From Gammaproteobacteria bacterium (GTDB lineage: Bacteria > Pseudomonadota > Gammaproteobacteria > Xanthomonadales > Marinicellaceae): a DNA stretch of 64,000 nucleotides. Of the stretch, positions 34,286 to 44,001 are shown piece by piece. Position 1 is the first letter of the stretch. Each line of letters begins with the position of its first letter. The stretch is taken from the NCBI GenBank assembly GCA_024280395.1, contig JAJRQG010000121.1, positions 1-64,000 of the forward strand. Reading direction: 5' to 3'. The translations under genes were made by a program, and so were the position numbers. The notes under the pieces are model-generated. The model saw only the letters and a program-made list of their open reading frames with translations. It made no database searches and was not told where the DNA came from.

Positions 34286-37200
34286 TTATTGAAATATATT
34301 TTTTGAAATGGCTTTATTTGAAGAAGTCAAAACAAATCCTGCCCAGTAATAAGGGTGGCGATATCTTCGGAACTGTGGTTTAGTGGCGAAATTAACTTTA
34401 GTGGTGTTCAATGCTTCTGAAACATTTCCATTCATGTCTCTTAGGTTTGTATAAAATTCTTTCATAAAGACAGGAGTTGCTCGATCTGAGATAGACCAAA
34501 TTGTACCAATCACAGAATTAACACCTTGAGACAATAACCCACGAGAAAGACTATTAAACCCTTCTCCGTTTATTACCTTGCCTAATGTTGTTTCGCAGCC
34601 ACTAACCACTGCCAAATTGGCTTTAAAAGGCTGATAGAGTATTTCACGCATCGCAAGAAATCCAGGAGCTTCATTATTATTCTCATCTACGATTGATGTT
34701 GCAAGGCCCACATTTTCTATACTTGAATCATTAAAAAATCCATGTGTTGCTATATGTATGATATTTGAATTGCGATTTTTTTCTGATAAAAAATTCTTAT
34801 TTGTTGCTTTTTTTCCACTTAAAATATTAATATCGAATTCTGGAAATATCTGTTGAATAACATTTGCTTCTTCATCGGAATTAGGCAAAGAATCAAACTC
34901 CCAAAGTTTATTGTATTTTGATATGCTTTTTAACAGTGTTTCTTTCTTACTGTTTTTTAAAAAAACTGGGTTTGAAAAAATTGAAATTGTATTAGGCTTA
35001 GTTGGTAACTCAAACTCTGCAAAATAATCGCTTGCAGAATATGTTCTTTCGATATTTATTTTATCCACCAACGGCAAATATTGATCACTATCAGAGCTAA
35101 TATTCATCGATGCATAAGGCAAAAGATTTAAAATGCCGTCAGGTATAATAATAATTTTATTATACTGCCCACTCTTTACCTTATCTAGAGGTAAAATTTT
35201 AGCATAGAATTCATCTTGTAGTTTTGTATTATTAAATCTCTTACTTTTTATATTATCAATTATAGATTTCACCATTCGAGCTAGGTTAGATTCATCTGGC
35301 AAATGCATAACTTTAAAAGATGTTCTATCTATCACAAACACCAGAGCTTGCTTATTACTAATGTAATAACGCAATAACAACTCATTCTCTGCTAGCTTTG
35401 CTTGCACATGATCAACATCTAAGTAATTCAGTTCAACACTATCCGAATATTGATTATCACCATTTAACGCTAAGAAATGTTCTTTAGCCTCATCCGCTTT
35501 ATTCTGCGTTATTGAGTCACTAAGTAAAATAGAATCACGCTCTAGTTTTACATAATTATCAAATGCTTGTTGGATGTCCTGTGATTCTAGTTTATTGATT
35601 TTTGTTGTAGAGCTTTGCCTACTTTCTCGTAAATTTATAGCGTAGTATTTTTCTAGAATTTCAAATGAAGCACGGTATTGTTTTTGTTCAAACAAGGAAG
35701 AAATATGTTTTTCCAATATTTCATTGGCTTGATTTGTCCAGTATAATGCTTGGTCTGATACATTGAACTGTGATCGTATTCTATTAATCAAACCAATTGC
35801 GTTGATAGCTATTTGATTGGCCTCAATAAAATTATTTACAAATAACAAGGAATCAATTTTTAAATTATAGTAGTTTAGTTTTTGCAAGTTAGCCAAATTA
35901 ATTTTTGAAAAGGATATATCCAAGATATCAAAATAAGTCTCAATTTCTAAAGCGTTCTTCTCTAATAATGCTATTTTAGATAGCGACATCAAGATATTGA
36001 ATTCATCAACTGAATGGATTTTTATATCGCTAGCATTAAAATTATTTATGTTTTTATCAAGAATATCTTTATATTTGATTTTCTGATTTCTGCTTAGTAT
36101 TAGAGCTTTAATGTTTTCTTTTTTAGCCTGGGAAAGATTATTATTCTTTAAGTAGTCCAACCCTAACTCAACTAAATTAGATACTAGAAATTTTTTATTG
36201 AATTTATCGAAATATTCAATGCTAGATTTGTGCATATTTATTGCGTCATTAACATCTCCTCTCATCCTTTCAATCGTAGCGATATAACTCATTACTCGAG
36301 AGTATTCTAACTTTGAGCCCAAAATTGTATAAATTTTAATGCTATCTTGATAGTATCTATATGCTCTATCCAAATCCCCCGTTTTTCTATAAGTATTTGC
36401 CAAATTCAAATATATACTGGCTTTAATGAAAGGTTGTAAATTTGGTTTGATGTGTACAATGATTTTTCTAAAATAGGCTTGGGCTTTAACCATATTATTT
36501 AACATCAAATAATTGGATGCCATTTGGTTATATAACAAAAAAAGTCCATCTTTAGATGAAGATTGCATTAAGTTTTCACTGGCGAATTCCAATACCAAAT
36601 TAGACTTTTGATAGTCACCGATTAAAGTGTAATATACTGCTAGCTTATAAAGAATTTTTGATTTAAGATAAAAACTTCCAATTGTATTAAGAGAACTCAA
36701 TGAGTTAATAATGAACTTTTTTCCATCTATCTTCGTATCATTATTGTAGAATGATAATAATGCAATTGTAAAACCATAAGATGCTCTAATTTCCTCAACA
36801 TTAATTTTCCAGTCAATGGATAATTCTCCAGTTTGTTCTAGTACGTCAAGTATTTCTTTAAAAGAATCTTTTGCCAATTGATATGAGCCTAGGTTTAAAA
36901 TTGTTTTGGCTTTCAACCACATGAATAAACGGCTCGTGTTTGTATTGCTTCCTTTGTTTTTTAGTGAGGAAATGTAATTGTTAAGTTTTTGATATTGCTC
37001 TAATTGGTACAATAAACTTGCATACCTAAAACTAATTTCATTCTCATCAAGCTGATAATATGGGTATTTAAAAAAAAAATCCTCTATAAGCAAGAGTGAA
37101 TCAACACTATCTCGATTACCGTAATTATTTATCGAGTAATTATAGATAAATTGATACTTCTCTATATTCTTATCGATAATTTTAATATTTATCTTTGCTT

Positions 37201-37549
37201 TTAACTTAATAACATCGTTATAAATTGGCCGAGCAAACAATTTATATTCATGAGTTGTTTTTTCAGAAGGCAATAATAAATACTCAATCATTCCAACTTC
37301 AGACTCTGTGACTTGATTTGAAATCACTCTATCTTTATTTCTTAATTGTATTTGTATGGGGAGATTGTATTCACTTATTTGTATTAAAGTTTGCTTAGAT
37401 TTATCAGTTTTAAATTCTGATATTAGCTTCCACTCTTTACCGAAACAATTAGTAGATTGTAATAATAAGATAAGAATAAAGAATAAAATATTCAAATATA
37501 GCCTATACAAATGAATGCTTCTATTGTCTATTGCGGAATCCAAAACCAA
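34286..37549 (-). CDS. TPR-CHAT (caspase-like) protein, exported or membrane-anchored
   Basis: A 1087-residue protein. A hydrophobic stretch near 19-37 (LNILFFILILLLQS) looks like a signal or anchor. Residues about 130-690 are helical repeats of TPR type (for example IYLNLANTYRKTGDLDRAYRYYQDS). Residues about 745-1080 form a CHAT domain of the caspase clan, with catalytic H936 (HIATHGFF) and C985 (VVSGCETTLG). The last gene of the sigma-anti-sigma-peroxidase operon, it overlaps the preceding gene by 22 bases. The start is uncertain: the open frame begins with TTG 37549 and no ATG precedes the hydrophobic segment; TTG at 37510 or 37495 is also possible. Its substrate is unknown; the neighbouring proteins are candidates. 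Confidence 0.88.
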   Translation of the reverse strand: MVLDSAIDNRSIHLYRLYLNILFFILILLLQSTNCFGKEWKLISEFKTDKSKQTLIQISEYNLPIQIQLRNKDRVISNQVTESEVGMIEYLLLPSEKTTHEYKLFARPIYNDVIKLKAKINIKIIDKNIEKYQFIYNYSINNYGNRDSVDSLLLIEDFFFKYPYYQLDENEISFRYASLLYQLEQYQKLNNYISSLKNKGSNTNTSRLFMWLKAKTILNLGSYQLAKDSFKEILDVLEQTGELSIDWKINVEEIRASYGFTIALLSFYNNDTKIDGKKFIINSLSSLNTIGSFYLKSKILYKLAVYYTLIGDYQKSNLVLEFASENLMQSSSKDGLFLLYNQMASNYLMLNNMVKAQAYFRKIIVHIKPNLQPFIKASIYLNLANTYRKTGDLDRAYRYYQDSIKIYTILGSKLEYSRVMSYIATIERMRGDVNDAINMHKSSIEYFDKFNKKFLVSNLVELGLDYLKNNNLSQAKKENIKALILSRNQKIKYKDILDKNINNFNASDIKIHSVDEFNILMSLSKIALLEKNALEIETYFDILDISFSKINLANLQKLNYYNLKIDSLLFVNNFIEANQIAINAIGLINRIRSQFNVSDQALYWTNQANEILEKHISSLFEQKQYRASFEILEKYYAINLRESRQSSTTKINKLESQDIQQAFDNYVKLERDSILLSDSITQNKADEAKEHFLALNGDNQYSDSVELNYLDVDHVQAKLAENELLLRYYISNKQALVFVIDRTSFKVMHLPDESNLARMVKSIIDNIKSKRFNNTKLQDEFYAKILPLDKVKSGQYNKIIIIPDGILNLLPYASMNISSDSDQYLPLVDKINIERTYSASDYFAEFELPTKPNTISIFSNPVFLKNSKKETLLKSISKYNKLWEFDSLPNSDEEANVIQQIFPEFDINILSGKKATNKNFLSEKNRNSNIIHIATHGFFNDSSIENVGLATSIVDENNNEAPGFLAMREILYQPFKANLAVVSGCETTLGKVINGEGFNSLSRGLLSQGVNSVIGTIWSISDRATPVFMKEFYTNLRDMNGNVSEALNTTKVNFATKPQFRRYRHPYYWAGFVLTSSNKAISKNIFQ

Positions 37550-37968
37550 TCGGAATAGACTGTTTGTCCCGCACGATCTGTTAAAGTTAGTTTTTCCCTA
37601 TAAAACGTAGGTGCATTATTAGTATCAAATGAAACTTTAATTTCAATGTTTGTAAGTTTATATCCAGATGGACCTAGCGCAATATTAATTGGACTCTGAG
37701 GTATCAAAGTATCTATTTGGTTTGGATCTTCAATAAAATCTATATTCAAAAAAATGATTCTTAATTGGCGCGACCAGTCTGGGTCATTATTTGCTATCTT
37801 AAAATTAAGAATGCGAGCAGAATTCTTTTTTAATTTTAATGAAATTTTATATTTTCCAGAATTCCGATTGGCACTTGGATGATAAGTGCCAATATTTGCT
37901 TTGTGCCCATCTGGAATGATAGAGCCTATACTGTATCCATCTGCTTCGTACCTTGTTATGTTACTCAT
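37528..37968 (-). CDS. unknown small protein in the peroxidase-CHAT operon
   Basis: A 146-residue protein not recognised. The residues alternate in a beta-strand pattern (YKISLKLKKNSARILNFKIANND, shown in part) and the end reads REKLTLTDRAGQTVYSDWFWIPQ. It has no signal peptide, membrane helix or cysteine. It starts 18 bases after the peroxidase stop and overlaps the CHAT gene start, so it is in the same transcript. A beta-sandwich binding domain is a reasonable guess from the pattern, and being a partner or substrate of the CHAT protein is a hypothesis from gene order only. Confidence 0.7.
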   Translation of the reverse strand: MSNITRYEADGYSIGSIIPDGHKANIGTYHPSANRNSGKYKISLKLKKNSARILNFKIANNDPDWSRQLRIIFLNIDFIEDPNQIDTLIPQSPINIALGPSGYKLTNIEIKVSFDTNNAPTFYREKLTLTDRAGQTVYSDWFWIPQ

Positions 37969-37986
37969 GAATATTCCCCTTTTAGT

Positions 37987-39384
37987 TTATTTAAAATTTA
38001 TACAATATCCCATTTTTAATGGATATTTCTTAAAATCTTGTAAATTTGGTAGATTATTTATACCAGAATGACTTGACTCAATTTTGTATTGCTTTTGTTT
38101 TATCTTATCTATAATAACATCATAATGACAATTATTCATCAATTGGTAGTCAAGTAATAATACCGCAGACATAACCTCTGATACAATTATACTGCCAACA
38201 GGCCCAAGCCCAATAGTTTGAGTATTATTTTGGAAAATTTCAGCTTCTTTGAGAATATAAGGCCACAATGGTAATTTTACTAAATCTTCTTTTTGGTAAA
38301 GTTCAGAGCCCAATAAGCTTTTTAACTCATCTATGCTTTCAAGTTCACACCTAGCATCTTCACCAAAAAGCAAAGGTTTTTCTAATTTAAGACCCGCTTC
38401 AATATTAATCTTTCTGATGTCTTCAAATACATCCTTTCCTACTGGAATACTCTTCATAGAATCAACTATATAAGTGTCAATATTTTTCGATTGTTGTGGA
38501 AGTATATGGGTTTCTGGGTTGGCAGATTTAAATTCAAAATTTGCTTCATTGATATTGAAATCATTTTCCAATAAATCAAAAACTTGAAAAAATTTCCCCC
38601 ATGTAATAATAGAATCAACCGGCAAGTTAGAAAGTCCACTATTGAATAAATCTTTTGTTTCAATTCTATTGTGTAAAGTATTTAAACTGTATTCATTTCT
38701 CACCATGGAATGACCAAACCTAAAAGCAGCATGGGAAAATTCTATAGGTACAGTGGTTATCGGGTGGTCATCATTGTAATAAAAAGAAAATCTTTCTCCC
38801 TTTTTAAAATACAAAGAGTAAACTTCATGATGTATGATTTTGGGCAAATAATCATATCTAATGATTTCATGAAATATTTTTATGACTATACTTCTTGCAC
38901 TATCAAGATGGTTGATAACTGATCCATCTAACATTTCTAGTTCAAAGACAATTTTGTTATGAAAGGATTGCCAAAATAAATGTAATTGTGAAATAATAAT
39001 ATTTTCATCATTACGTCTATCTGGAATTAATGCTTTTCCATTAGTATTTCTGATTAAATCTTCATTTAATTTTTCTGTACCGTTTGAAAACCTAGCATTA
39101 CCTAAAATAAATCTTCCTGTTTTGTCGAAGTGTGCTGGTGTGACACCATCTCCATAGATGCTTTTCAAATCAAGATATGCGTTAATTGATTTTCTATCAC
39201 TATGAATTCGTGTACTGGGAACAATATCGTGTGCTATCAATTGCCCTATATAGGTATATCCCGCATCAATTTTATTATCAGACTTTACATTATCCACACT
39301 AACAACATTAGAGATATCTTCTATAAAACTATTTATCTGACATTCATTTAGTTCTCTGTATTTATCAAATAATCGATTTCTCAT
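37987..39384 (-). CDS. animal-type haem peroxidase (cyclooxygenase-peroxidase superfamily)
   Basis: A 465-residue protein with the key residues of the animal haem peroxidase family. Distal H52 is in GQLIAHDIV; the catalytic arginine and haem-linked glutamate are R124 and E127 in PDRRNDEN; HNK at 142-144 follows; proximal H225 is in FRFGHSMV. Near the end GLGPVGSIIVSEVM (about 395-408) matches the family's conserved late helix. The Asp that forms an ester to haem in mammalian enzymes is replaced by A51. No signal peptide is visible, so it may be cytoplasmic or exported with help. Its start overlaps the anti-sigma stop by four bases. Substrate is unknown; peroxide-driven oxidation is the family activity. 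Confidence 0.88.
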   Translation of the reverse strand: MRNRLFDKYRELNECQINSFIEDISNVVSVDNVKSDNKIDAGYTYIGQLIAHDIVPSTRIHSDRKSINAYLDLKSIYGDGVTPAHFDKTGRFILGNARFSNGTEKLNEDLIRNTNGKALIPDRRNDENIIISQLHLFWQSFHNKIVFELEMLDGSVINHLDSARSIVIKIFHEIIRYDYLPKIIHHEVYSLYFKKGERFSFYYNDDHPITTVPIEFSHAAFRFGHSMVRNEYSLNTLHNRIETKDLFNSGLSNLPVDSIITWGKFFQVFDLLENDFNINEANFEFKSANPETHILPQQSKNIDTYIVDSMKSIPVGKDVFEDIRKINIEAGLKLEKPLLFGEDARCELESIDELKSLLGSELYQKEDLVKLPLWPYILKEAEIFQNNTQTIGLGPVGSIIVSEVMSAVLLLDYQLMNNCHYDVIIDKIKQKQYKIESSHSGINNLPNLQDFKKYPLKMGYCINFK

Positions 39385-40001
39385 AATATATTGATACCAT
39401 AATATTGTTCAACAAGATTCGGGCCACTGCTTAGTGATATCTCCCATCTACCATCCATAAATTTATTAGTATTAACGGTAACAGTAATTGAACCATAATT
39501 ATCAGCAACTAATTCAGTGAACTCAATTTGTTGGTTTGAAATTTTCGACTTTATTATCAATGAATATTTTTTAGACATAGAATCGGGGAAAAACCTTAAG
39601 ACTAAACTCTTACTATCACCTGTTCTAACTTCAATAATAGAATTATCTAAGCCTCTTTGTTTTTCAAATTCTATAAAAGTAGCAACAGAACTTTGTACTT
39701 TAGTGTTTGTATTGTTAAACAAGTTGAAAGTCAACAGTCCAACTAATCCATAAGCCAAAAGATGGATTGGTACTAACTTACGACCCGTGAATAAATCTAA
39801 GAAAACAAGTAATGGTTTTTTAACCTGTAAAGTTCTTGGTTCTATTATCATTGCTTGTTTAATCATCAAATCCATCTCTAAATCATCAATAACTTCAGGG
39901 TTATCGACTAACCAAAGTTCAACTTTTTCGGTATCAACATCACTAAGCTTATTTTGTATGTAATTTTGCAACATGGTTTCATCTGGTTTAAAATCCATCA
40001 T
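39381..40001 (-). CDS. probable anti-sigma factor, single-pass membrane protein
   Basis: A 206-residue protein. The N-terminal 65 residues are acidic and helical (MLQNYIQNKLSDVDTEKVE...), like the sigma-binding part of ECF anti-sigma factors but without a zinc HxxxCxxC motif. One membrane helix follows (about 77-95, VPIHLLAYGLVGLLTFNLF), then a C-terminal domain of beta strands facing the other side. The start overlaps the stop of the ECF gene. Sensing by the outer domain and release of the sigma factor is inferred from position and topology. Confidence 0.78.
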   Translation of the reverse strand: MMDFKPDETMLQNYIQNKLSDVDTEKVELWLVDNPEVIDDLEMDLMIKQAMIIEPRTLQVKKPLLVFLDLFTGRKLVPIHLLAYGLVGLLTFNLFNNTNTKVQSSVATFIEFEKQRGLDNSIIEVRTGDSKSLVLRFFPDSMSKKYSLIIKSKISNQQIEFTELVADNYGSITVTVNTNKFMDGRWEISLSSGPNLVEQYYGINIL

Positions 40002-40633
40002 CGCTTAACTCCTTTTAAATATCCATTATCGTAGCTTTCTTTATAAAACAATAGTTTGAGCCTATGTTTTGCACGATACAAAACTCTATCAAAGTGTTCG
40101 TTACTGAGATTTAATTGTTTACAAACAGAAGCTTTATCTATGTCTTCAAAATAAAATTTCAACAAAATATCTTTATCCCTTTGCATCTTTAATTCATCAA
40201 TAATTTTTCTGGTTTTTTTGATTCCATCAAGCCATTCTAAATTAGTAAGGACATCAACATTATCCCTAACGTCTTCTATTAAATTAATTAATTCAGAGTC
40301 TATTGATGACTTGAATTTCTTGTCTTTGCGCAAGTATTCAAATCCAATATTAATAGCAGTAGTACGTAGAAAACCCAGAACTGCTTGGGTTTTTCTAATT
40401 TTCCCTTGTTGTAATTTATTGATCACTAACATAAAACTGTCTTGCACGATATCTTCGTGGTTATTAGATTGTGAAAATTTCTTACGAATGACAAACAACA
40501 ACCACTGGTAATTGATTTTCACAAATTCATTGCTAGCACTTCTATCACCCTGGGTGATTTTCTCAGCCAATTCGCCCGCTAATATTGATTTACTTTTGTT
40601 AGTTACGTTGTTCCCAGAACCTGATATGGTCAT
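39998..40633 (-). CDS. ECF-type RNA polymerase sigma factor
   Basis: A 211-residue sigma-70 family protein of the extracytoplasmic class. Region 2 lies at about 35-105 (NNHEDIVQDSFMLVINKL and GFLRTTAINIGFEYLRKDKK). Region 4 lies at about 145-195 (DILLKFYFEDIDKASVCKQLNLSNEHFDRVLYRAKHRLKLLF in part), with a helix-turn-helix. It heads the operon with anti-sigma, peroxidase, small protein and CHAT protein. A sigma-70-like promoter candidate stands about 120 bases upstream. Whether it also drives its own operon cannot be shown here. Confidence 0.9.
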   Translation of the reverse strand: MTISGSGNNVTNKSKSILAGELAEKITQGDRSASNEFVKINYQWLLFVIRKKFSQSNNHEDIVQDSFMLVINKLQQGKIRKTQAVLGFLRTTAINIGFEYLRKDKKFKSSIDSELINLIEDVRDNVDVLTNLEWLDGIKKTRKIIDELKMQRDKDILLKFYFEDIDKASVCKQLNLSNEHFDRVLYRAKHRLKLLFYKESYDNGYLKGVKR

Positions 40634-40730
40634 ATTCCCTCAAATATTTCAATGGTATCTTCTATTTATAATACCTCAATTACCGGTGTTCTGTCGAGCA
40701 TTAACTAAAGCTATATTAATATAGTGTATC

Positions 40731-40759
40731 TTACTAATGTGAATCTCCCACCTTGTCAA
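40731..40759 (-). promoter_or_regulatory. candidate sigma-70 promoter of the ECF-CHAT operon
   Basis: On the minus strand TTGACA (40759 to 40754) is followed after 17 bases by TAGTAA (40736 to 40731); an overlapping TAAGAT is three bases further. This would leave an AT-rich leader of about 95 bases before the ECF ATG. Confidence 0.4.
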
Positions 40760-40803
40760 TTTTATAAATAAAACCAGCTATTTTTAAATAGAATATGGCT
40801 GTT

Positions 40804-41547
40804 TTAGTTGAACTGATATTTCATGCTTTTTACCTTCACATTTGGAGGTGTGTTGTTATGGTTTGCAAAATAATCATAGCCTTGTTTTAAATTTTTCCAA
40901 AAATTATACCACGGTGAGTCTTTGTGTTTTTGCATGTTTTCTTTACTCATATGAAAAGGAAAAGCATGTACCCTGAAAAAAACTTGCCCATTATTCAATG
41001 CAGAATTCGCAATGGTATATATTTCTTCAATTTTATTATCGGTCATTGCATAGCATCCAACAGATAAACAATCGCCATGTACCATTAAGGCACTGCCAGT
41101 TCTGTTATGAACCCTATCATATACATTAGGATAACCCAGATTAAAAGACAAATGGTAGCTGCTGTAGGGATTCATTTGATTGGCTTTTACGTAATAAAAA
41201 CCTTCAGGTGCTTTTCCATCGCCTTCTGCTAATTTGGGGCCTAAGCCACCAAAGCCAAATGTACAGATTGGATAGGTCTTGAATAATATGAAGCTATTAT
41301 CATCATTTTCAACCCAAATTTCTAGTTCAGCTTCTTGTTTAAATATTCTGATAAAGATTGAATCACCCAGTTTTAAACCAAGACTTTCAAACTCAGAAAT
41401 TAATTGTGGAGCAAATGATTCAATTACTTTTTTAGAACGCGTACTTGAAGGCGGTATCTCTGACATTGCTGTTTGTGATATTAACATCAAGACAATTGGT
41501 ATTATATTCATCACTGTATAGGACAATTGCTTTTTTTGATGGTTCAA
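40804..41547 (-). CDS. exported L,D-transpeptidase-fold protein (YafK/DpaA-like)
   Basis: A 247-residue periplasmic protein with a YkuD fold. The signal peptide is at about 13-30; the true start may be the internal ATG giving MNIIPIVLML. The catalytic motif is HGDCLSVGCYAM (about 153-164), the H-x3-S-x-GC pattern. Other family words: FKTYPICTFGFGGLGPKLAEGDGKAPEG. The closest relatives I recognise are YafK/DpaA-type enzymes, which in E. coli release Braun lipoprotein from peptidoglycan instead of making 3-3 crosslinks. The gene stands alone; a terminator separates it from the TonB receptor gene upstream. Confidence 0.87.
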   Translation of the reverse strand: MNHQKKQLSYTVMNIIPIVLMLISQTAMSEIPPSSTRSKKVIESFAPQLISEFESLGLKLGDSIFIRIFKQEAELEIWVENDDNSFILFKTYPICTFGFGGLGPKLAEGDGKAPEGFYYVKANQMNPYSSYHLSFNLGYPNVYDRVHNRTGSALMVHGDCLSVGCYAMTDNKIEEIYTIANSALNNGQVFFRVHAFPFHMSKENMQKHKDSPWYNFWKNLKQGYDYFANHNNTPPNVKVKSMKYQFN

Positions 41548-41565
41548 TTGATGTGACGAGATAAA

Positions 41566-41589
41566 AAAAGGGCACCTAAGTGCCCTTTT
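41566..41589 (-). terminator. rho-independent terminator after the TonB receptor gene
   Basis: AAAAGGGCAC and GTGCCCTTTT (41566-41575, 41580-41589) form a perfect 10-bp stem with a CTAA loop. On the minus strand a seven-T run follows. It stands 20 bases after the receptor gene stop and the stem could act in both directions. Confidence 0.9.
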
Positions 41590-41609
41590 CTCTCCCTTAC
41601 ACTCTTTCC

Positions 41610-43910
41610 TTAGAAAAAGTTATATTGGAAGTCAATACCCCAAATTCTTGGGTCATTAACAATCCCTTCAAGGTTATTAAAGTCAATTGCTGCAATTAAC
41701 TTATCTTGATCGGTGATATTTCTACCATAGAGGCCTGCAGCCCATTTTTCAGTTTCATAAGAAACTCTTAATCCACCTACCAATAATGCATCGCCTCTGA
41801 ATTCTTCAGACTCGTACAAGAAGAAATTGATTTCACTTCTGTATGCCCAATCAGTAGATAAAACCAAATCAGCCCCATCTAATGGGATAATGTGCTTTAA
41901 GATGACGTTTGACATCCACTCTGGAGCACGTGGCAAAGAGTTTCCATCAATTGATACTGAACCTGCTATCGCACCAGGAGGATCTAAAACCACACAACCA
42001 GCACCACAAGGAGCAACAGTTAAGTTGGCATCTTGAATTTCTGTATTGTTATAACTAACGCCAAATGTCAACAATGTATTCTCTGTTAGCTTAGCAGTTA
42101 GATCAGTTTCAAAACCATAACCAACAGTTTTATCAGCATTAACCAATTGATTGACATTGGCGGTACCTGAACCAGCAGTTAGTTGCTGATCATTCATTTG
42201 ATAATAGAACAAAGCGGCATTTAAACGCGCTCTACCATTCCACATTTCTTTTTTGAAGCCCGCTTCAATAGAAGTAATTGTTTCTGAATCTGCAACCGTT
42301 ATTGCACCACCGAATAATACGCGACCCTGAATACTTGGAGCCCTAAAACCACGAGCCAAACGTGCATAAATATTTGTATCATCATCCAAAATGTGACTGA
42401 TACTTAAGTTACCTGAAAAATTACTATCTGATACATTAACCGATGATGCTGGAACTGGTGCGCCACCAAATGGAGCAAGAGGAACTGATGCTGTATAATC
42501 TTTCTTGTCATGCGACCACCTTAATCCTGCAGTCAAAGTTGTTTCATCAGATAAGTAAAAATCTGCTTGACCAAATACTGCATAAGCAGTGGTGTCTTGA
42601 ATTTGATTGGCATAACCACTGTGTGCACGATTGCTATCGTTGGGATCAAATCTTGCAGGAATAACAGGCTCTACAGATAGATCATCATAATTAAATGAAT
42701 CTACTTCTAAATGTTCATCAAAGAAGAACACACCTGTCTGCCAAAACATGCTGTCAGTTGCTTTTGACAGTCTAAATTCTTGTGTGAACTGACTGTGGTC
42801 AGGAATTCCATCAGCTGTTTGTGCTGGGAATGGAATAAATCCAGGTCCAGAAGCGAATGGAAAGAAAACAGCACCATAGCCACCTTCTACATCACCACGA
42901 GAATACGCTTCAACTTCTTCATAACCCGTAATTGACGTTAACGTCATATCATTTGCTAAATCCCACTCTAACTTACTCATGAAACCTTTTGATTGCACAA
43001 TTTGTTCATTTCCACCATCTTGAGAAACAGTAAAACGGTCATAGTCAGGAGTAAAGTTATTAGTACCAGGTTGAATGATGTTGGCTCTAAATACCCGAGC
43101 AGTACCATCCATATCACGGCCATGTATATTAAATAGTGCCCTGAAATCATCTCCATCATAAGCCAATTGGAAACGGAAAGCATCTTCAGCATACCCTTCT
43201 AAATTACCATCTCCATTTACTTGACCATTGACCAATATTAAATTGGGGTCAATCAGTCCAGGTTTATTGTCTACCCAATCGCCACGTTCATCATGTAAAT
43301 AAGAGAAACGTGCTGTCCAGTTTTCAGAAATTTCTCCACCAATAGCGCCTTCAAAAGAAAATTGATTAAAACGTCCGAATCCAATTTTGGCATAACCGTT
43401 AGTATCAACTGAAGGTTTAACTGAATCAAATTTCACTATACCTGCTGGTGTATTGCGCCCAAACAATGTACCCTGAGGCCCACGTAAAACTTCCACACGA
43501 TCCACATCAAATACAGGAAAGCCTTTTAACATAGGGTTTTCCATCACTATGTCATCATAAATCAATGAAACAGGTTGTGATGCGTTCAAATCAAAATCAG
43601 TATTGCCCAAACCACGAATATAAAAACGTGGGAAAACACGACCAAAATCAGACTCAACAATCAAACTAGGCACACGGCCAGAAATGAAACGAATATCAGA
43701 ACCACCTGAACGGATTTCATCCATGATATCTCCATCTATTGCAGTAACAGACATAGGAACATCTTGCAGATTTTGTTCTGTTTTTTGAGCAGTTACAATG
43801 ACTTCTTCTAATGCAAAATCATCTTTGGCATCATCTTGTGCAAATGCGACACTTGATAGAGCCATACTGATGCTTAGTGCAAGTAATGACTTTTTATTTT
43901 TTATATACAT
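41610..43910 (-). CDS. TonB-dependent outer-membrane receptor
   Basis: A 766-residue outer-membrane protein. A signal peptide ends in SVAFAQ, followed by the TonB box region LEEVIVTAQKTEQNLQDVP. The plug domain is at about 45-160 (YIRGLGNTDFD, VEVLRGPQGTLFGRNTPAG). The rest is a 22-strand barrel that ends in FQYNFF with the terminal phenylalanine typical of barrel proteins. The VTAQK-x-EQNLQDVPxSV start belongs to a large group of receptors common in marine and sphingomonad bacteria that take up organic substrates. No substrate gene is adjacent, so the ligand is unknown. Confidence 0.94.
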   Translation of the reverse strand: MYIKNKKSLLALSISMALSSVAFAQDDAKDDFALEEVIVTAQKTEQNLQDVPMSVTAIDGDIMDEIRSGGSDIRFISGRVPSLIVESDFGRVFPRFYIRGLGNTDFDLNASQPVSLIYDDIVMENPMLKGFPVFDVDRVEVLRGPQGTLFGRNTPAGIVKFDSVKPSVDTNGYAKIGFGRFNQFSFEGAIGGEISENWTARFSYLHDERGDWVDNKPGLIDPNLILVNGQVNGDGNLEGYAEDAFRFQLAYDGDDFRALFNIHGRDMDGTARVFRANIIQPGTNNFTPDYDRFTVSQDGGNEQIVQSKGFMSKLEWDLANDMTLTSITGYEEVEAYSRGDVEGGYGAVFFPFASGPGFIPFPAQTADGIPDHSQFTQEFRLSKATDSMFWQTGVFFFDEHLEVDSFNYDDLSVEPVIPARFDPNDSNRAHSGYANQIQDTTAYAVFGQADFYLSDETTLTAGLRWSHDKKDYTASVPLAPFGGAPVPASSVNVSDSNFSGNLSISHILDDDTNIYARLARGFRAPSIQGRVLFGGAITVADSETITSIEAGFKKEMWNGRARLNAALFYYQMNDQQLTAGSGTANVNQLVNADKTVGYGFETDLTAKLTENTLLTFGVSYNNTEIQDANLTVAPCGAGCVVLDPPGAIAGSVSIDGNSLPRAPEWMSNVILKHIIPLDGADLVLSTDWAYRSEINFFLYESEEFRGDALLVGGLRVSYETEKWAAGLYGRNITDQDKLIAAIDFNNLEGIVNDPRIWGIDFQYNFF

Positions 43911-44001
43911 AAAATAACCCTTCTTTAAGTTAGTTAAAAATTACCATGATAAATTATAGAGACTTTCATCAAATTTAACATAAATTTAACACTTTAAAAG
44001 C

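Noticed and set aside
34286-40633. CHAT operon as a gasdermin-bearing or Craspase-type defence system
   Set aside because: No gasdermin-like hydrophobic protein, no CRISPR effector and no nuclease or NLR gene lies in the operon; the partner is a haem peroxidase.
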